From positions 1-64,000 of the forward strand of contig NZ_NMQV01000009.1 in NCBI RefSeq assembly GCF_002234375.1: a stretch of 64,000 nt of DNA, written 5' to 3'. Below are positions 8,640 through 17,016 of this stretch, one piece after another (within the stretch, counting starts at the first letter, position 1; each line of letters opens with the position of its first letter). Made by a program: the position numbers and the translations under genes. The DNA comes from Pseudomonas fluvialis. GTDB taxonomy: Bacteria > Pseudomonadota > Gammaproteobacteria > Pseudomonadales > Pseudomonadaceae. The notes under the pieces are model-generated. The model saw only the letters and a program-made list of their open reading frames with translations, made no database searches and was not told the origin of the DNA.

Positions 8640-9851
8640 TCACACGCGTGCGGCGGTCATGGCCGAACTGCCCCAGGTGCTGCGCCAGCGACGCTTGACG
8701 CTGAACAGGCCGATCCAGGCCAGCACGCCAAGGCTGGCGAACAGCCACAGGCCCAGCTGATAGTCGCCGCTGGCCTGCTTGATGGCACCCAGGCCGGCGG
8801 CCAGGCAGAAGCCGCCGATGCCACCGGCCATGCCGATCAGCCCGGTCATCACGCCGATCTCGCGGTGGAAGCGTTGCGGCACCAGCTGGAACACTGCGCC
8901 GTTACCGGCGCCCAGACACAGCATGGCGACCACGAACAGCGCCAGTGCGGCGCTGGCGCTGGGCAGGTTCACACCGACCACGGCGATTGCCAGTGCGGCT
9001 ACCGTGTACATCACCAGCAGCGAGCGAATGCCGCCGATGCGGTCGGCCAGCGCGCCACCCAGTGGGCGCATCAGGCTGCCGGCGAAGACGCAGGCCGCCG
9101 TGTAGTAGCCGGCCTTGACCGGGTCGAAACCGTACTGGTCGAAAAAGTAACCGGGCAAGGCACTGGCCAGACCGAGGAAGCCACCAAAGGTCACGCTGTA
9201 GAAGAACATGAACCACCAGCTGTCCTTGTCGGCCAGTGCCTTGAGATAGTCACCCAGGGCTTTGGGGGCAGGACGGGTGGGGGCGTTCTTGGCCATGCCG
9301 GCGAAGATCAGCAGCGTCAGTAGCAGTGGAATCAGCGCCAGGCCGAACACGTTGTTCCAGCCGAACAGGGCCGCCAGGCCAGGCGCGAACAGCGCGGCGA
9401 GGACCGTCCCGGAATTGCCGGCGCCGGCGATGCCCATGGCCTTGCCCTGGTGCTCGGGCGGATACCATTGCGAGGCCAGCGGCAGGGAAACGGCAAAAGA
9501 GGCGCCGGCAAAACCGAGGAATAGCCCCAGCAGCAGCGCCTGCTCGAAGCTGTGGATGCCATGCAGCCAGGCGACCGCCAGGGCAAGAATCACCACCACC
9601 TGGCCAAACAGCCCGGCGGACTTGGGCGAGGTGCGGTCAGCGAGGATGCCCAGTACGAAGCGCAGAATGGCTCCGGCGAGAATCGGTGTAGCGACCATCA
9701 GCGAGCGTTGCTGGGTTGTCAGCCCCAGGTCGGCAGCAATCTGCACGCCCAGCGGGCCAAGTACGTACCAGACCATGAAGCTCAGGTCGAAATAAAGAAA
9801 GGCGGCAAACAGGGTCGGTGGGTGGCCGGCTTTCCAGAAACTTGTGTGCAT
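8640..9851 (-). CDS. Nitrate/nitrite MFS transporter (NarK/NasA type)
   Basis: A 403-residue, about 12-helix inner-membrane carrier of the nitrate/nitrite porter family. It starts MHTSFWKAGHPPTLFAAFLY, typical of this family, and has the nitrate-signature glycine segment GIAGAGNSGTVLA near residue 140-155. The ATG at 9851 is preferred over the longer frame because it follows a GAGG and begins at the conserved N-terminus. It brings nitrate in for the cytoplasmic reductase encoded downstream. It heads a two-gene unit with the PP2C/kinase gene and has its own sigma-54 promoter, separated from the start codon by a long leader. Confidence 0.93.
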   Translation of the reverse strand: MHTSFWKAGHPPTLFAAFLYFDLSFMVWYVLGPLGVQIAADLGLTTQQRSLMVATPILAGAILRFVLGILADRTSPKSAGLFGQVVVILALAVAWLHGIHSFEQALLLGLFLGFAGASFAVSLPLASQWYPPEHQGKAMGIAGAGNSGTVLAALFAPGLAALFGWNNVFGLALIPLLLTLLIFAGMAKNAPTRPAPKALGDYLKALADKDSWWFMFFYSVTFGGFLGLASALPGYFFDQYGFDPVKAGYYTAACVFAGSLMRPLGGALADRIGGIRSLLVMYTVAALAIAVVGVNLPSASAALALFVVAMLCLGAGNGAVFQLVPQRFHREIGVMTGLIGMAGGIGGFCLAAGLGAIKQASGDYQLGLWLFASLGVLAWIGLFSVKRRWRSTWGSSAMTAARV

Positions 9852-10115
9852 GGCGTACCTCGGTATCAGCGATAGAGGGCCCCGTACCGTAGTGGCTAGC
9901 GTGCGTGGCACTAGACACTACGGTGCGGAGAGACGCCGACTTGTGGCCGGCGGGGTGTGGCGAGACCACCTTTGGCTTGTCAGGCAAGCGGGCAAGGCAC
10001 CGGCTAGCCGGATAGGCTGGTCGGTGGCCCCGGTAACGGGGCGGCACAGGAGGTGCTGACAAGCGCCTGCACGATTCCTAGCGGGCAGCCGCCTGGCTGC
10101 TGCTGTGGCAGGTTT
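9852..10115 (-). promoter_or_regulatory. Long structured 5' leader of the nitrate transporter mRNA
   Basis: If transcription starts about 12 bases after the sigma-54 element at 10116-10131, the leader is some 250 nt. It contains at least four hairpins: 10027-10042 (GCCCCG/CGGGGC, tetraloop), 10000-10011 (palindrome CCGGCTAGCCGG), 9975-9989 (GCTTG/CAAGC) and the strongest, 9887-9923 (CCGTAGTG/CACTACGG outer stem plus an inner CTAG/CTAG stem), about 36 bases before the ATG. None has a U-tract. No open reading frame in it looks real. The other 130 bases up to the thioesterase gene hold the promoter and an NtrC-like site. Confidence 0.5.
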
Positions 10116-10131
10116 AGCAAGTCTCGGGCCA
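10116..10131 (-). promoter_or_regulatory. Sigma-54 promoter of the nitrate transporter-kinase unit
   Basis: Minus-strand TGGCCCG-AGAC-TTGCT differs from the consensus TGGCACG-N4-TTGCW at a single position and has exact GG-N10-GC spacing. The same TGGCCCG variant occurs before nrtA. Confidence 0.82.
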
Positions 10132-10216
10132 ACAGGCTGGAGGGCCCGTTGCGGCTGGGGTTGCAGCAGGGGTGAGGCGCGCAGGTGAGGCGTTGGGTGC
10201 GCGCTGCTGGGGCGTC

Positions 10217-10233
10217 AGCAACGTGCCGGTGCG
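10217..10233. promoter_or_regulatory. Candidate NtrC site upstream of the nitrate transporter promoter
   Basis: AGCAAC-N5-GGTGCG matches 9 of 12 arm positions of the NtrC dyad and lies about 90 bases upstream of the -24 element. It sits just outside the 3' end of the thioesterase gene. Confidence 0.4.
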
Positions 10234-10260
10234 CGCGGTTTGCCCCGTGTTGGTGCTGTG

Positions 10261-10704
10261 TCAGGCGAGGCGATCGGCCTGGCTAAAGCGTTGCTGCAGC
10301 GCCTCGGGCCAGGGGCTGACCCGCGACTGGGTGTAGTCGTAGAAGACAAAGCCGGACTTGGCCAGGGCGATCAGCGTGCCGTCGGCAGGACGGCTGATGC
10401 GGAAGATGATATCGGCTCCGTATTTGTTGAGGTCCATCATGCCGACTTCGAACAGCAACTGATCGCGCGCATAGGCTTCGGCGCGATACACGGTGGCCAG
10501 GTCGGTGACGATAATCCCGATACCTTGCGGGTTGACTTCGGCGATGGCATAGGCGTGCAGAAAGCGCGCGCGGGCCTCGGAGATCATCGAGATCAGCGCG
10601 TCGTTGGCCAGGTGATTGGCGCCATTGATGTCAGTGACGCGCACGCTGAGCGAGGTGCTGAAACAGAACAGCTCTTCAGGGAAATCGAGGGTCAGGCGGG
10701 CCAT
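10261..10704 (-). CDS. Hotdog-fold acyl-CoA thioesterase family protein
   Basis: A 147-residue protein of the 4HBT hotdog family. The segment TDINGANHLANDALISMISEAR (about residues 20-41) looks like the helix and active-site region of these thioesterases, with the Asn/His/Asn pattern in place of the usual acidic residue, and the later part (FRISRP..GTLIALAKSGFVFYD) gives the long beta strands. Substrate unknown. ATG at 10704 is the natural start; a longer frame reaches back through the intergenic inverted repeat. It lies 74 bases after nrtD on the same strand and may be a separate unit because a perfect inverted repeat stands between them. Confidence 0.85.
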   Translation of the reverse strand: MARLTLDFPEELFCFSTSLSVRVTDINGANHLANDALISMISEARARFLHAYAIAEVNPQGIGIIVTDLATVYRAEAYARDQLLFEVGMMDLNKYGADIIFRISRPADGTLIALAKSGFVFYDYTQSRVSPWPEALQQRFSQADRLA

Positions 10705-10743
10705 GGTGTTCTCTCGGCAGACAGGGCGGCCATTGTATACCGC

Positions 10744-10773
10744 CTGGCAGTCGTGGCACGCCACGACTGCCAG
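10744..10773 (-). terminator. Perfect 14-bp inverted repeat after nrtD
   Basis: CTGGCAGTCGTGGC (10744-10757) pairs perfectly with 10760-10773 around a 2-base centre, six bases beyond the nrtD stop codon. It would form a very stable RNA hairpin. There is no U-run, so it could stop or process the nrtABD message, but it is not a textbook intrinsic terminator. A TATACAAT motif just downstream may be the -10 box of the thioesterase gene. Confidence 0.45.
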
Positions 10774-10778
10774 CTGCT

Positions 10779-11570
10779 TCAGGCGGCAGGGCGCTGCTGG
10801 CGCTGGTAGAGAAATTCCAGGACGGCACTGCGATAGGCGTGGTATTGCGCGTCGTTTGCCAGTGCCAGGCGGTCGCGTGGGCGCGGCAGGTCGACCTGCA
10901 GGATGTCGCCGACCGTGGCGGCGGGACCATTGCTCATCATCACGATACGATCGGAAAGCAGTACCGCTTCATCGACATCATGAGTGACCATCACCACGGT
11001 GCTTTGCGTTTGCGTGACGATACGCAGCAGCTCATCCTGCAGGTGAGCGCGGGTCAGCGCGTCCAGTGCCCCGAACGGCTCATCCATCAGCAGCACCTTG
11101 GGTTGCATGGCCAGGGCGCGGGCGATGCCGACCCGCTGCTTCATGCCGCCGGATATTTCGTTGGGGTATTTGTGGCTGGCATGGCTGAGCCCCACCATCT
11201 GCAAGGCTTGCTCGGTACGTGACTTGAGCTCGGCCTTGCTGTGGTCGCGCCCGAAGACGCGCTCCACGGCCAGGTACACGTTGGCAAAGCAGGTCATCCA
11301 GGGCAGCAGACTGTGGTTCTGGAAGACCACTGCACGTTCCGGGCCGGGGCCGTCGATTTCTCGGCCATTGCAGATCAGGCCGCCGCTGTCGGCATCGAGC
11401 AGGCCAGCAATCAGGTTGAGCACCGTCGACTTGCCGCAACCTGAGTGGCCAATCAGTGCCACGAACTCGCCACGGGCGATACTCAGATTGACATCGCTGA
11501 GCGCCTGGAAACGTCCCTGCTTGGTATCGAAGTGTTTGCTGACCTGGCTGAGTTCTACGAATTTTTCCAT
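10779..11570 (-). CDS. nrtD: Nitrate ABC transporter, ATP-binding protein
   Basis: A 263-residue ABC ATPase of the nitrate/sulfonate/taurine group. Walker A is GHSGCGKST (about residues 44-52), the Q-loop region reads VVFQNHSLLPW as in NrtD/SsuB/TauB, the signature is ISGGMKQR, Walker B is VLLMDEPFGALD, and the H-loop is VMVTHDVDEA. ATG at 11570 with AGGAGA ahead; the longer frame upstream is intergenic. It is encoded directly after the permease and the binding protein, so it powers nitrate import by the same system. It lacks the extra C-terminal domain seen in cyanobacterial NrtC. Confidence 0.92.
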   Translation of the reverse strand: MEKFVELSQVSKHFDTKQGRFQALSDVNLSIARGEFVALIGHSGCGKSTVLNLIAGLLDADSGGLICNGREIDGPGPERAVVFQNHSLLPWMTCFANVYLAVERVFGRDHSKAELKSRTEQALQMVGLSHASHKYPNEISGGMKQRVGIARALAMQPKVLLMDEPFGALDALTRAHLQDELLRIVTQTQSTVVMVTHDVDEAVLLSDRIVMMSNGPAATVGDILQVDLPRPRDRLALANDAQYHAYRSAVLEFLYQRQQRPAA

Positions 11571-11618
11571 GAGAATATCTCCTGCGCCTGCCGTGGCAGG
11601 CGTGCTGGGTGAGGTCAA

Positions 11619-12467
11619 TCAGCTGGCATAGTCGAAGCGTTTGGCCAACCAGACGAGGCTCTGCTCCAAAGCCAGGCCGACCAGGCCGACGATGATGATT
11701 GCGATGAGGATGTGTTCGACGTTGAGGTTGTTCCACTCGTCCCACACCCAGAAGCCGAGGCCTGTGCCGCCAGTGAGCATTTCCGCGGCGACGATCACCA
11801 GCCAGGCGACACCGATGGCCAGGCGAATGCCGGTCATCAGATGGGGCAGCACCGCCGGGAAAAGGATGCGGGTGAGTACCTTGAACTCGGAAAGCTTGAG
11901 CACCCGGGCTACGTTCAGGTAGTCCTGTGGCACGCTGGCCACGCCGGCGGCCGTGTTGAGAATGATTGGCCAGATGGAGCTGATGAAGATCACCCAGATC
12001 GACGCCGGGCCGGCAGCCTCGAACACCAGCAGGCCGATCGGTAGCCAGGCCAGCGGAGATACGGGACGCAGCAGGCTGATGATCGGCGAGAGCATGCCGT
12101 TGAGGAAGGCGAAGCGGCCAATGGCGAAACCCAGCGGGATGCCGACCAGTGCGGCAAGGCCGAAACCAATGCCGACGCGGCCCAGCGAGTGCAGGATGTT
12201 CCAGCCGATGCCCATGTCATTCGGGCCGTTGTCATAAAAGGGGTCGGCAAACAGCAGCAGGGCCGCCTGCCAGGTCGACCAGGGGCCGGGTAGGCCTTCA
12301 CTGCGGCTGGCAATCGCCGCCCATACCAGAAGGAACAGCAACAGGCCCAAAAGGGGCGCTAGCACGGCGCGCGCCAGATTGAGCAGGGTGCTGCGTGAAG
12401 GGCTCAAGCGCTGCCAGGCGCTCACCGGCTGAGGAACTGGCGCAGGGACTTTCAGGGGCGCATTCAT
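11619..12467 (-). CDS. nrtB: Nitrate ABC transporter, permease
   Basis: A 282-residue inner-membrane permease with about six helices, the first at residues 35-55 (LAPLLGLLLFLLVWAAI). The family features IGFGLAALVGIPLGFAIG, the EAA-type loop (VARVLKLSEFKVLTRILFPAVLPHLMTGIRLAIGVAW) and the ending AEMLTGGTGLGFWVWDEWNN are those of NrtB-type nitrate permeases rather than taurine ones. It lies 14 bases after nrtA and 48 before nrtD, in one transcript from the sigma-54 promoter at 13845-13860. Confidence 0.93.
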   Translation of the reverse strand: MNAPLKVPAPVPQPVSAWQRLSPSRSTLLNLARAVLAPLLGLLLFLLVWAAIASRSEGLPGPWSTWQAALLLFADPFYDNGPNDMGIGWNILHSLGRVGIGFGLAALVGIPLGFAIGRFAFLNGMLSPIISLLRPVSPLAWLPIGLLVFEAAGPASIWVIFISSIWPIILNTAAGVASVPQDYLNVARVLKLSEFKVLTRILFPAVLPHLMTGIRLAIGVAWLVIVAAEMLTGGTGLGFWVWDEWNNLNVEHILIAIIIVGLVGLALEQSLVWLAKRFDYAS

Positions 12468-12481
12468 GGTCTGGCTCCAGG

Positions 12482-13759
12482 TCAGGCGTGGATGGCAAAG
12501 GATTGCGCATAGCCAGCCGGATCGCTGCCATCCCAGCGCTGACCGTCGATCAGTGTGCTGCTACGCAGGACGCTCTCGGGTACGGCCAGGCCCAACTGGC
12601 TGGCGGCTTCGCCATACAGCGTGGTCTGGTTGACCTGGGCGGCCAGGCCGGCATAGTCGGGCTGCTCCTTGAGCAGGCCCCAGCGCTTGAACTGGGTGAG
12701 GAACCACATGCCGTCGGAGTGATAGGGGAAATTGACCTGGCCCTCGCGGCAGAAAGCCATGGCGTGTTCATCCTGCCAGCTGTTGCCCAGGCCATCTTCG
12801 TATTGAGCCAGAAAGCGCGGTTCGATGACCTTGAGCGGAGCGTTTACATAGGCCTTGCCGGAAATCAGCTTGGCCGTGCTGCGCCGATTGGCCTCGCTGG
12901 CTTCGATAAAGCGGCTGGCATCGAGGATGGCCATGATCAGCGCGCGTGCCGTGTTGGGGTGTTGCTCGATAAAGGCGCGGGTAGTGCCGAGAACTTTCTC
13001 CGGATGGTCCGGCCAGATCTGTTGGGTAGTGACGGCCGTGAAGCCGATACGGTCGAAGATTGCCCGGGCGCCCCAGGGCTCGCCTACGCAGAAGCCATCC
13101 ATGTTGCCGACGCGCATGTTGGCGACCATTTGCGGTGGCGGTACGGTGATGGTTTTTACGTCGCTCAGTGGGTTGATGCCCAGGCTGCCCAGCCAGTAGT
13201 ACAGCCACATGGCATGGGTGCCGGTGGGGAAGGTCTGGGCGAAGGTCAGGGGTTTGCCACCTTGCTTGAGGTGAGCGGCTAGTTGTGCGCCGTTTGTGAC
13301 ACCGGCTTCACGCAGCTGTTTGGAGAGGGTAATGGCCTGGCCGTTCTGGTTGAGGCCCATGAGGACGGCCATGTCTTTCTGCGGTCCGGCCAGACCCAGT
13401 TGCGCGCCGTACATCATGCCGTACAACACGTGGGCGGCGTCCAGTTCGCCAGTGTTGAGCTTGTCGCGTACGCCTGCCCATGAGGCTTCCTTGCTCGGGG
13501 TGATGTGCAAGCCATATTTCCCGGCAAAGCCCTGGGTAGCGGCTACCACCAGAGAGGCGCAATCGGTCAGCGGGATGAAGCCGACTTTCAGGCTGGTTTT
13601 TTCCGGGGCATCGGAGCCGGCCGCCCAGGCGGCACTGCGCAAGCTGTTCGGAGCGGCCAGGCCCAGGCTGGTAATACCACCTACGGCACCGGCCAGGGCA
13701 ATGGATTTTTTTAGAAAGCTGCGGCGGCTCTGGGCCTGGGGTTTGTCACGCTCGGTCAT
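12482..13759 (-). CDS. nrtA: Nitrate ABC transporter, substrate-binding protein (Tat-exported)
   Basis: A 425-residue periplasmic binding protein of the NrtA/CmpA/NasF type. A twin-arginine signal stands at the N-terminus (SRRSFLKK, arginines 12-13, followed by a hydrophobic AGAVGGITSLGLA stretch), so it is exported folded. The body has the NMT1-like fold with typical sequences KVGFIPLTDCASLVVA and GVRDKLNTGELDAAHVLYGM. The ATG at 13759 begins exactly before the signal; the longer frame to 13870 runs through the promoter and is not coding. It is the first gene of nrtA-nrtB-nrtD. A NasS-type nitrate sensor would look similar but lacks a signal peptide. Confidence 0.92.
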   Translation of the reverse strand: MTERDKPQAQSRRSFLKKSIALAGAVGGITSLGLAAPNSLRSAAWAAGSDAPEKTSLKVGFIPLTDCASLVVAATQGFAGKYGLHITPSKEASWAGVRDKLNTGELDAAHVLYGMMYGAQLGLAGPQKDMAVLMGLNQNGQAITLSKQLREAGVTNGAQLAAHLKQGGKPLTFAQTFPTGTHAMWLYYWLGSLGINPLSDVKTITVPPPQMVANMRVGNMDGFCVGEPWGARAIFDRIGFTAVTTQQIWPDHPEKVLGTTRAFIEQHPNTARALIMAILDASRFIEASEANRRSTAKLISGKAYVNAPLKVIEPRFLAQYEDGLGNSWQDEHAMAFCREGQVNFPYHSDGMWFLTQFKRWGLLKEQPDYAGLAAQVNQTTLYGEAASQLGLAVPESVLRSSTLIDGQRWDGSDPAGYAQSFAIHA

Positions 13760-13844
13760 GGCAAAGTCCTTCTGTCTTAACGGCGCCTGGCTAGGCAGGA
13801 GCGCCACCTTTTCTTGTTGTTGTGGGTGGCGGTGACAGGAGGTT

Positions 13845-13860
13845 TGCAAGGTGCGGGCCA
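13845..13860 (-). promoter_or_regulatory. Sigma-54 promoter of nrtABD
   Basis: Minus-strand TGGCCCG-CACC-TTGCA has one mismatch to the RpoN consensus and the exact GG-N10-GC spacing. Predicted start is about 13833, giving a leader of ~70 nt before nrtA. I found no convincing NtrC dyad upstream, though AT-rich sequence (13880-13920) could bind IHF. Confidence 0.82.
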
Positions 13861-14016
13861 GCCGCTCCATAGCAGCTCGAAGAAATTTTCAGGGGTAGAT
13901 AAAAACCTTTTAAAACAACAGGCTGGCTACCTATTGCGAGGTATTCGTTAACGCTGGGCGTGGCTTGTCGGGCGCATGCAAGAGGAGTCTATGGACAGAA
14001 TGGCAGGCTTATGGGG

Positions 14017-14046
14017 AGGCAGCATCGCTGGATGCTGCCTTTTTTT
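14017..14046 (+). terminator. Rho-independent terminator reading rightwards, with no annotated gene in front
   Basis: A 10-bp perfect stem (AGGCAGCATC with GATGCTGCCT, tetraloop GCTG) is followed on the plus strand by seven Ts. Both neighbours (nrtA and alaC) are on the minus strand, so this directional terminator would end a plus-strand transcript starting in the nrtA upstream region. On the minus strand it has no T-run and would serve alaC poorly. Confidence 0.7.
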
Positions 14047-14054
14047 GGTGCGTG

Positions 14055-15278
14055 CTAGCTGGATTTGCGCGGGCTGGCTGGCAGCAGGCCATCGGCGCGG
14101 AACATCGCCTTGATGCCGCGGATCGCCTGACGGGTGCGATCAAGGTTTTCGATCAGAGCAAAACGCACGTGGTCATCGCCGTAGTCGCCGAAGCCCAGGC
14201 CCGGCGAGACGCAGACCTTGGCCTCCAGCAGCAGCTTCTTGGCGAACTCCAGCGAGCCCATATGGGCATAGGGCTCGGGTATCTTGGCCCAGATATACAT
14301 GGAGGCCTTGGGCTTCTCCACCATCCAGCCGGCTTCGTGCAGGCCCTTGACCAGCATGTTGCGGCGCTGCCGGTACTGCTCGGCGATATCGCGCACGCAT
14401 TGCTGGTCGCCTTCCAGGGCGGCGATGGCTGCGACCTGCAGCGGGGTGAAGGTGCCATAGTCGTGGTAGCTCTTGATCCGCGCCAGGGCGCTGACCAGTT
14501 CAGGGTTGCCGACCATGAAGCCGATCCGCCAGCCGGCCATGTTGTAGCTCTTGGACAGGGTGAAGAACTCCACGGCGATGTCCTTGGCGCCCGGCACCTG
14601 CATGATCGACGGAGCTTTCCAGCCGTCGTAGACGATGTCGGCGTAGGCCAGGTCGTGGATCACCAGCACGTCATACTGCTTGGCCAGGGCTACCACCCGC
14701 TCGAAGAAGTCCAGCTCCACGCACTGTGCGGTGGGGTTGGAGGGGAAGCCGAGGATCATCATCTTCGGTTTCGGGATAGCTTCGCGGATGGCTCGCTCTA
14801 GCTCGGCGAAGAAGTCCACGCCCGGTATCAGCGGCACCGAGCGCACCTGAGCGCCGGCGATCACCGCGCCGTAGATGTGGATGGGATAGCTCGGGTTGGG
14901 TACCAGCACGGTGTCGCCGTGGTCCAGGGTGGCCAGCATCAGGTGCGCCAGGCCTTCCTTGGAGCCGATGGTGACGATGGCTTCGCTTTCCGGGTCGATC
15001 TCCACGTCATAGCGGTCCTTGTACCAGCGCGAGATGGCGCGGCGCAGGCGCGGGATGCCGCGGGAGGTGGAGTAGCCGTGGGTGTCTTCGCGCTGGGCGA
15101 CCTGCACCAGCTTCTCGACGATATGCGGCGGGGTGGCGCCGTCCGGATTGCCCATGCTGAAGTCGATGATGTCCTCGCCACGGCGGCGGGCGGCCATCTT
15201 CAGTTCGGCGGTGATGTTGAAAACGTAGGGGGGCAGACGATCGATGCGCGCAAAGCGGCGCTTGGCATGTTCAGCCAT
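14055..15278 (-). CDS. alaC: Alanine-synthesising aminotransferase (AlaC/YfdZ type)
   Basis: A 407-residue PLP-dependent class I/II aminotransferase, cytoplasmic, converting pyruvate and glutamate to alanine and 2-oxoglutarate in characterised AlaC proteins. The PLP lysine is Lys243 in [15 protein letters not shown]; other signatures are [16 protein letters not shown] near the start, [14 protein letters not shown] and [10 protein letters not shown]. Length is usual. ATG at 15278 gives the conserved start [20 protein letters not shown]. It is monocistronic by spacing, with the chemoreceptor gene 107 bases upstream on the same strand. Confidence 0.92.
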   Translation of the reverse strand: MAEHAKRRFARIDRLPPYVFNITAELKMAARRRGEDIIDFSMGNPDGATPPHIVEKLVQVAQREDTHGYSTSRGIPRLRRAISRWYKDRYDVEIDPESEAIVTIGSKEGLAHLMLATLDHGDTVLVPNPSYPIHIYGAVIAGAQVRSVPLIPGVDFFAELERAIREAIPKPKMMILGFPSNPTAQCVELDFFERVVALAKQYDVLVIHDLAYADIVYDGWKAPSIMQVPGAKDIAVEFFTLSKSYNMAGWRIGFMVGNPELVSALARIKSYHDYGTFTPLQVAAIAALEGDQQCVRDIAEQYRQRRNMLVKGLHEAGWMVEKPKASMYIWAKIPEPYAHMGSLEFAKKLLLEAKVCVSPGLGFGDYGDDHVRFALIENLDRTRQAIRGIKAMFRADGLLPASPRKSS

Positions 15279-15385
15279 GATTTCCTCAGCAGACGTAAGC
15301 GCCCGGAACCGTCCGAGCGACGTTGGCCAGTAGGCTGGCCAGGTGGCGACAATACGATTGCCGCCACGAATCTGGCAAGTGCTCG

Positions 15386-16825
15386 TCAGTGATTGATACG
15401 CTGGTGCAGCTGCTGGGAGAGTGCCGCCAGGCGCTGTCCGAGTTCGCTGAGTTCGCCCTGCGCGGCGAGCAGCTCGGCGCTGGCTTCGCGCTGGCGTTGG
15501 CTGGCGGCGCGCTGGCTGGCACTGTGTTCGCGCACTTCGACCAATTGGCTGTGCGCGTTATCCAGGGTCTGCCGTTGCTCGGCAATGGAGCTGGATATCT
15601 CGGCGCTGCGTGCGGCGTTATCGAGAATGGTGCTGCCTGCCTGGCCTACCTGGTTGACGCCGGTTGCGACAATCCCCTGCGAGGCTTCCAGCACGCCCTG
15701 CACCGTATCGGCTGTCTGGTTGCTGCGTTGCGACAGGTTGCGTACTTCATCGGCAACCACGGCAAAGCCTCGGCCATGTTCGCCGGCGCGTGCTGCTTCA
15801 ATGGCGGCGTTAAGGGCCAGCAGATTGGTTTGCTGGGCGATGGCACTGATCATTTGCATGGCTTCGGCAATGCGCTGGTTGCTTTGCTCGATAGCCTGCA
15901 TGCTCTGCTCGGCATCACCCATGCGTGCGGCGCACTGTTGCATTTGTGTGGTGCTTTGCTCGGTCTGCTGGTTGAGTTGCTGCATGTGTGTGGTGCTGCT
16001 GGCCAGCTGCTGCAGGACTTCGTGCACGGCGGCATCCAGTTGTTGCATGGCGTCGGCCTGGTGCTGTACGTCCTGGTCTATGCTCTGACAACGCTGGCGG
16101 ATGCCGCCCAGGGTGTCCTGTAATTGCTGGGCCATGTGCAGCAGGCTGTTGGCGCCTTGGCGTACTTCTTCGACGAGACTGCCCAGTTGCTCCTGGTTAC
16201 GGCTGGCCTGGGCGGCGTTGCGTCGTGCCTCCTCCACACCTTCAGCTGCTTCGCCAAAGGCTTGCTGGCGTAAGCGTGCCGTGTACCACTGGGCGAGCCA
16301 CAAGGTGAGGATCGGCAGGAGGAAGCCTGAGTAAGTGTTGACGGCTGCGTCGCGTGGGCTTAGCTCGAAGACCGGTAGGTTGGCGCCACTGCGCTCCAGG
16401 CGAATTAGCCAGAATACGAACAGTGCTTGCAATAAACCCCAGACAGCTGCACTGCGTGGCCCTGCCATCAGGTAGGCGAAAACGATCATTACCGCCGGCC
16501 AGTACAGGTGTGCCGAATGCAGGCCGCCCAGCTGGTAGATGAGAATCATCGAGTAACTGGCCATGCAGGTCAGTGCCACGTTGGCTACGGCGGCTACCGG
16601 CAGCCAGGCACTGCGCAACAAAAACAGCATCAAGGGCATGCCCAGCACCAGCAGCAGCGAGCCATAAGCTAGGGCTTCATTACCCAGGCGCCCCCACTTG
16701 ATGCAGCTGTAAAGGCCGATGAGCAGGCTGCACAGGCCACTGAAGGCGAGTGTGCGAGCTTGCAGGATGCTGGCTTGGTCGGTCAGTTGTGACGGAATGA
16801 ATCTGGCGAGAAGACCCTGTTGCAT
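15386..16825 (-). CDS. Methyl-accepting chemotaxis protein with polytopic membrane input region
   Basis: A 479-residue chemoreceptor. The N-terminal ~185 residues are mostly hydrophobic and predict about six membrane helices, with no large periplasmic ligand domain, so the signal must come from the membrane or from a partner. After a coiled-coil linker, the signalling domain is unmistakable: [20 protein letters not shown] and [16 protein letters not shown] at about residues 327-363, the CheA/CheW-binding tip. ATG at 16825 is preferred over the upstream start, which would add residues without character. No che genes are nearby, as is usual for scattered receptors. The ligand cannot be told from sequence. 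Confidence 0.9.
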   Translation of the reverse strand: MQQGLLARFIPSQLTDQASILQARTLAFSGLCSLLIGLYSCIKWGRLGNEALAYGSLLLVLGMPLMLFLLRSAWLPVAAVANVALTCMASYSMILIYQLGGLHSAHLYWPAVMIVFAYLMAGPRSAAVWGLLQALFVFWLIRLERSGANLPVFELSPRDAAVNTYSGFLLPILTLWLAQWYTARLRQQAFGEAAEGVEEARRNAAQASRNQEQLGSLVEEVRQGANSLLHMAQQLQDTLGGIRQRCQSIDQDVQHQADAMQQLDAAVHEVLQQLASSTTHMQQLNQQTEQSTTQMQQCAARMGDAEQSMQAIEQSNQRIAEAMQMISAIAQQTNLLALNAAIEAARAGEHGRGFAVVADEVRNLSQRSNQTADTVQGVLEASQGIVATGVNQVGQAGSTILDNAARSAEISSSIAEQRQTLDNAHSQLVEVREHSASQRAASQRQREASAELLAAQGELSELGQRLAALSQQLHQRINH

Positions 16826-16976
16826 GAAGAAACTCCATTCATGTGCCTTGTGCAGTATCGGCATAGGGCAGGGGGGACTTGAGCGGCAAATGTGCCAAAA
16901 CAGCGCACTTCGTGATTAACCATAAGCGAAATGCGCCGTAATGCCAGTGTGAGGTCTGACAGTGTGTTGTCCGGCA

Positions 16977-17008
16977 GGCCTTGTCGGTCTGGAAGGGATG
17001 ACAAGGCC
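16977..17008 (-). terminator. Inverted repeat after folD
   Basis: A 9-bp stem (GGCCTTGTC with GACAAGGCC) lies nine bases past the folD stop codon on the minus strand. No U-run follows, so it is at best a weak terminator or mRNA 3' stabiliser. Confidence 0.4.
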
Positions 17009-17016
17009 GGGTTGGA

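Noticed and set aside
13929-13945. Plus-strand TGGC...TTGC resembling a sigma-54 promoter for the putative small RNA
   Set aside because: The GG to GC spacing is nine bases, one short of the strict ten needed by RpoN.
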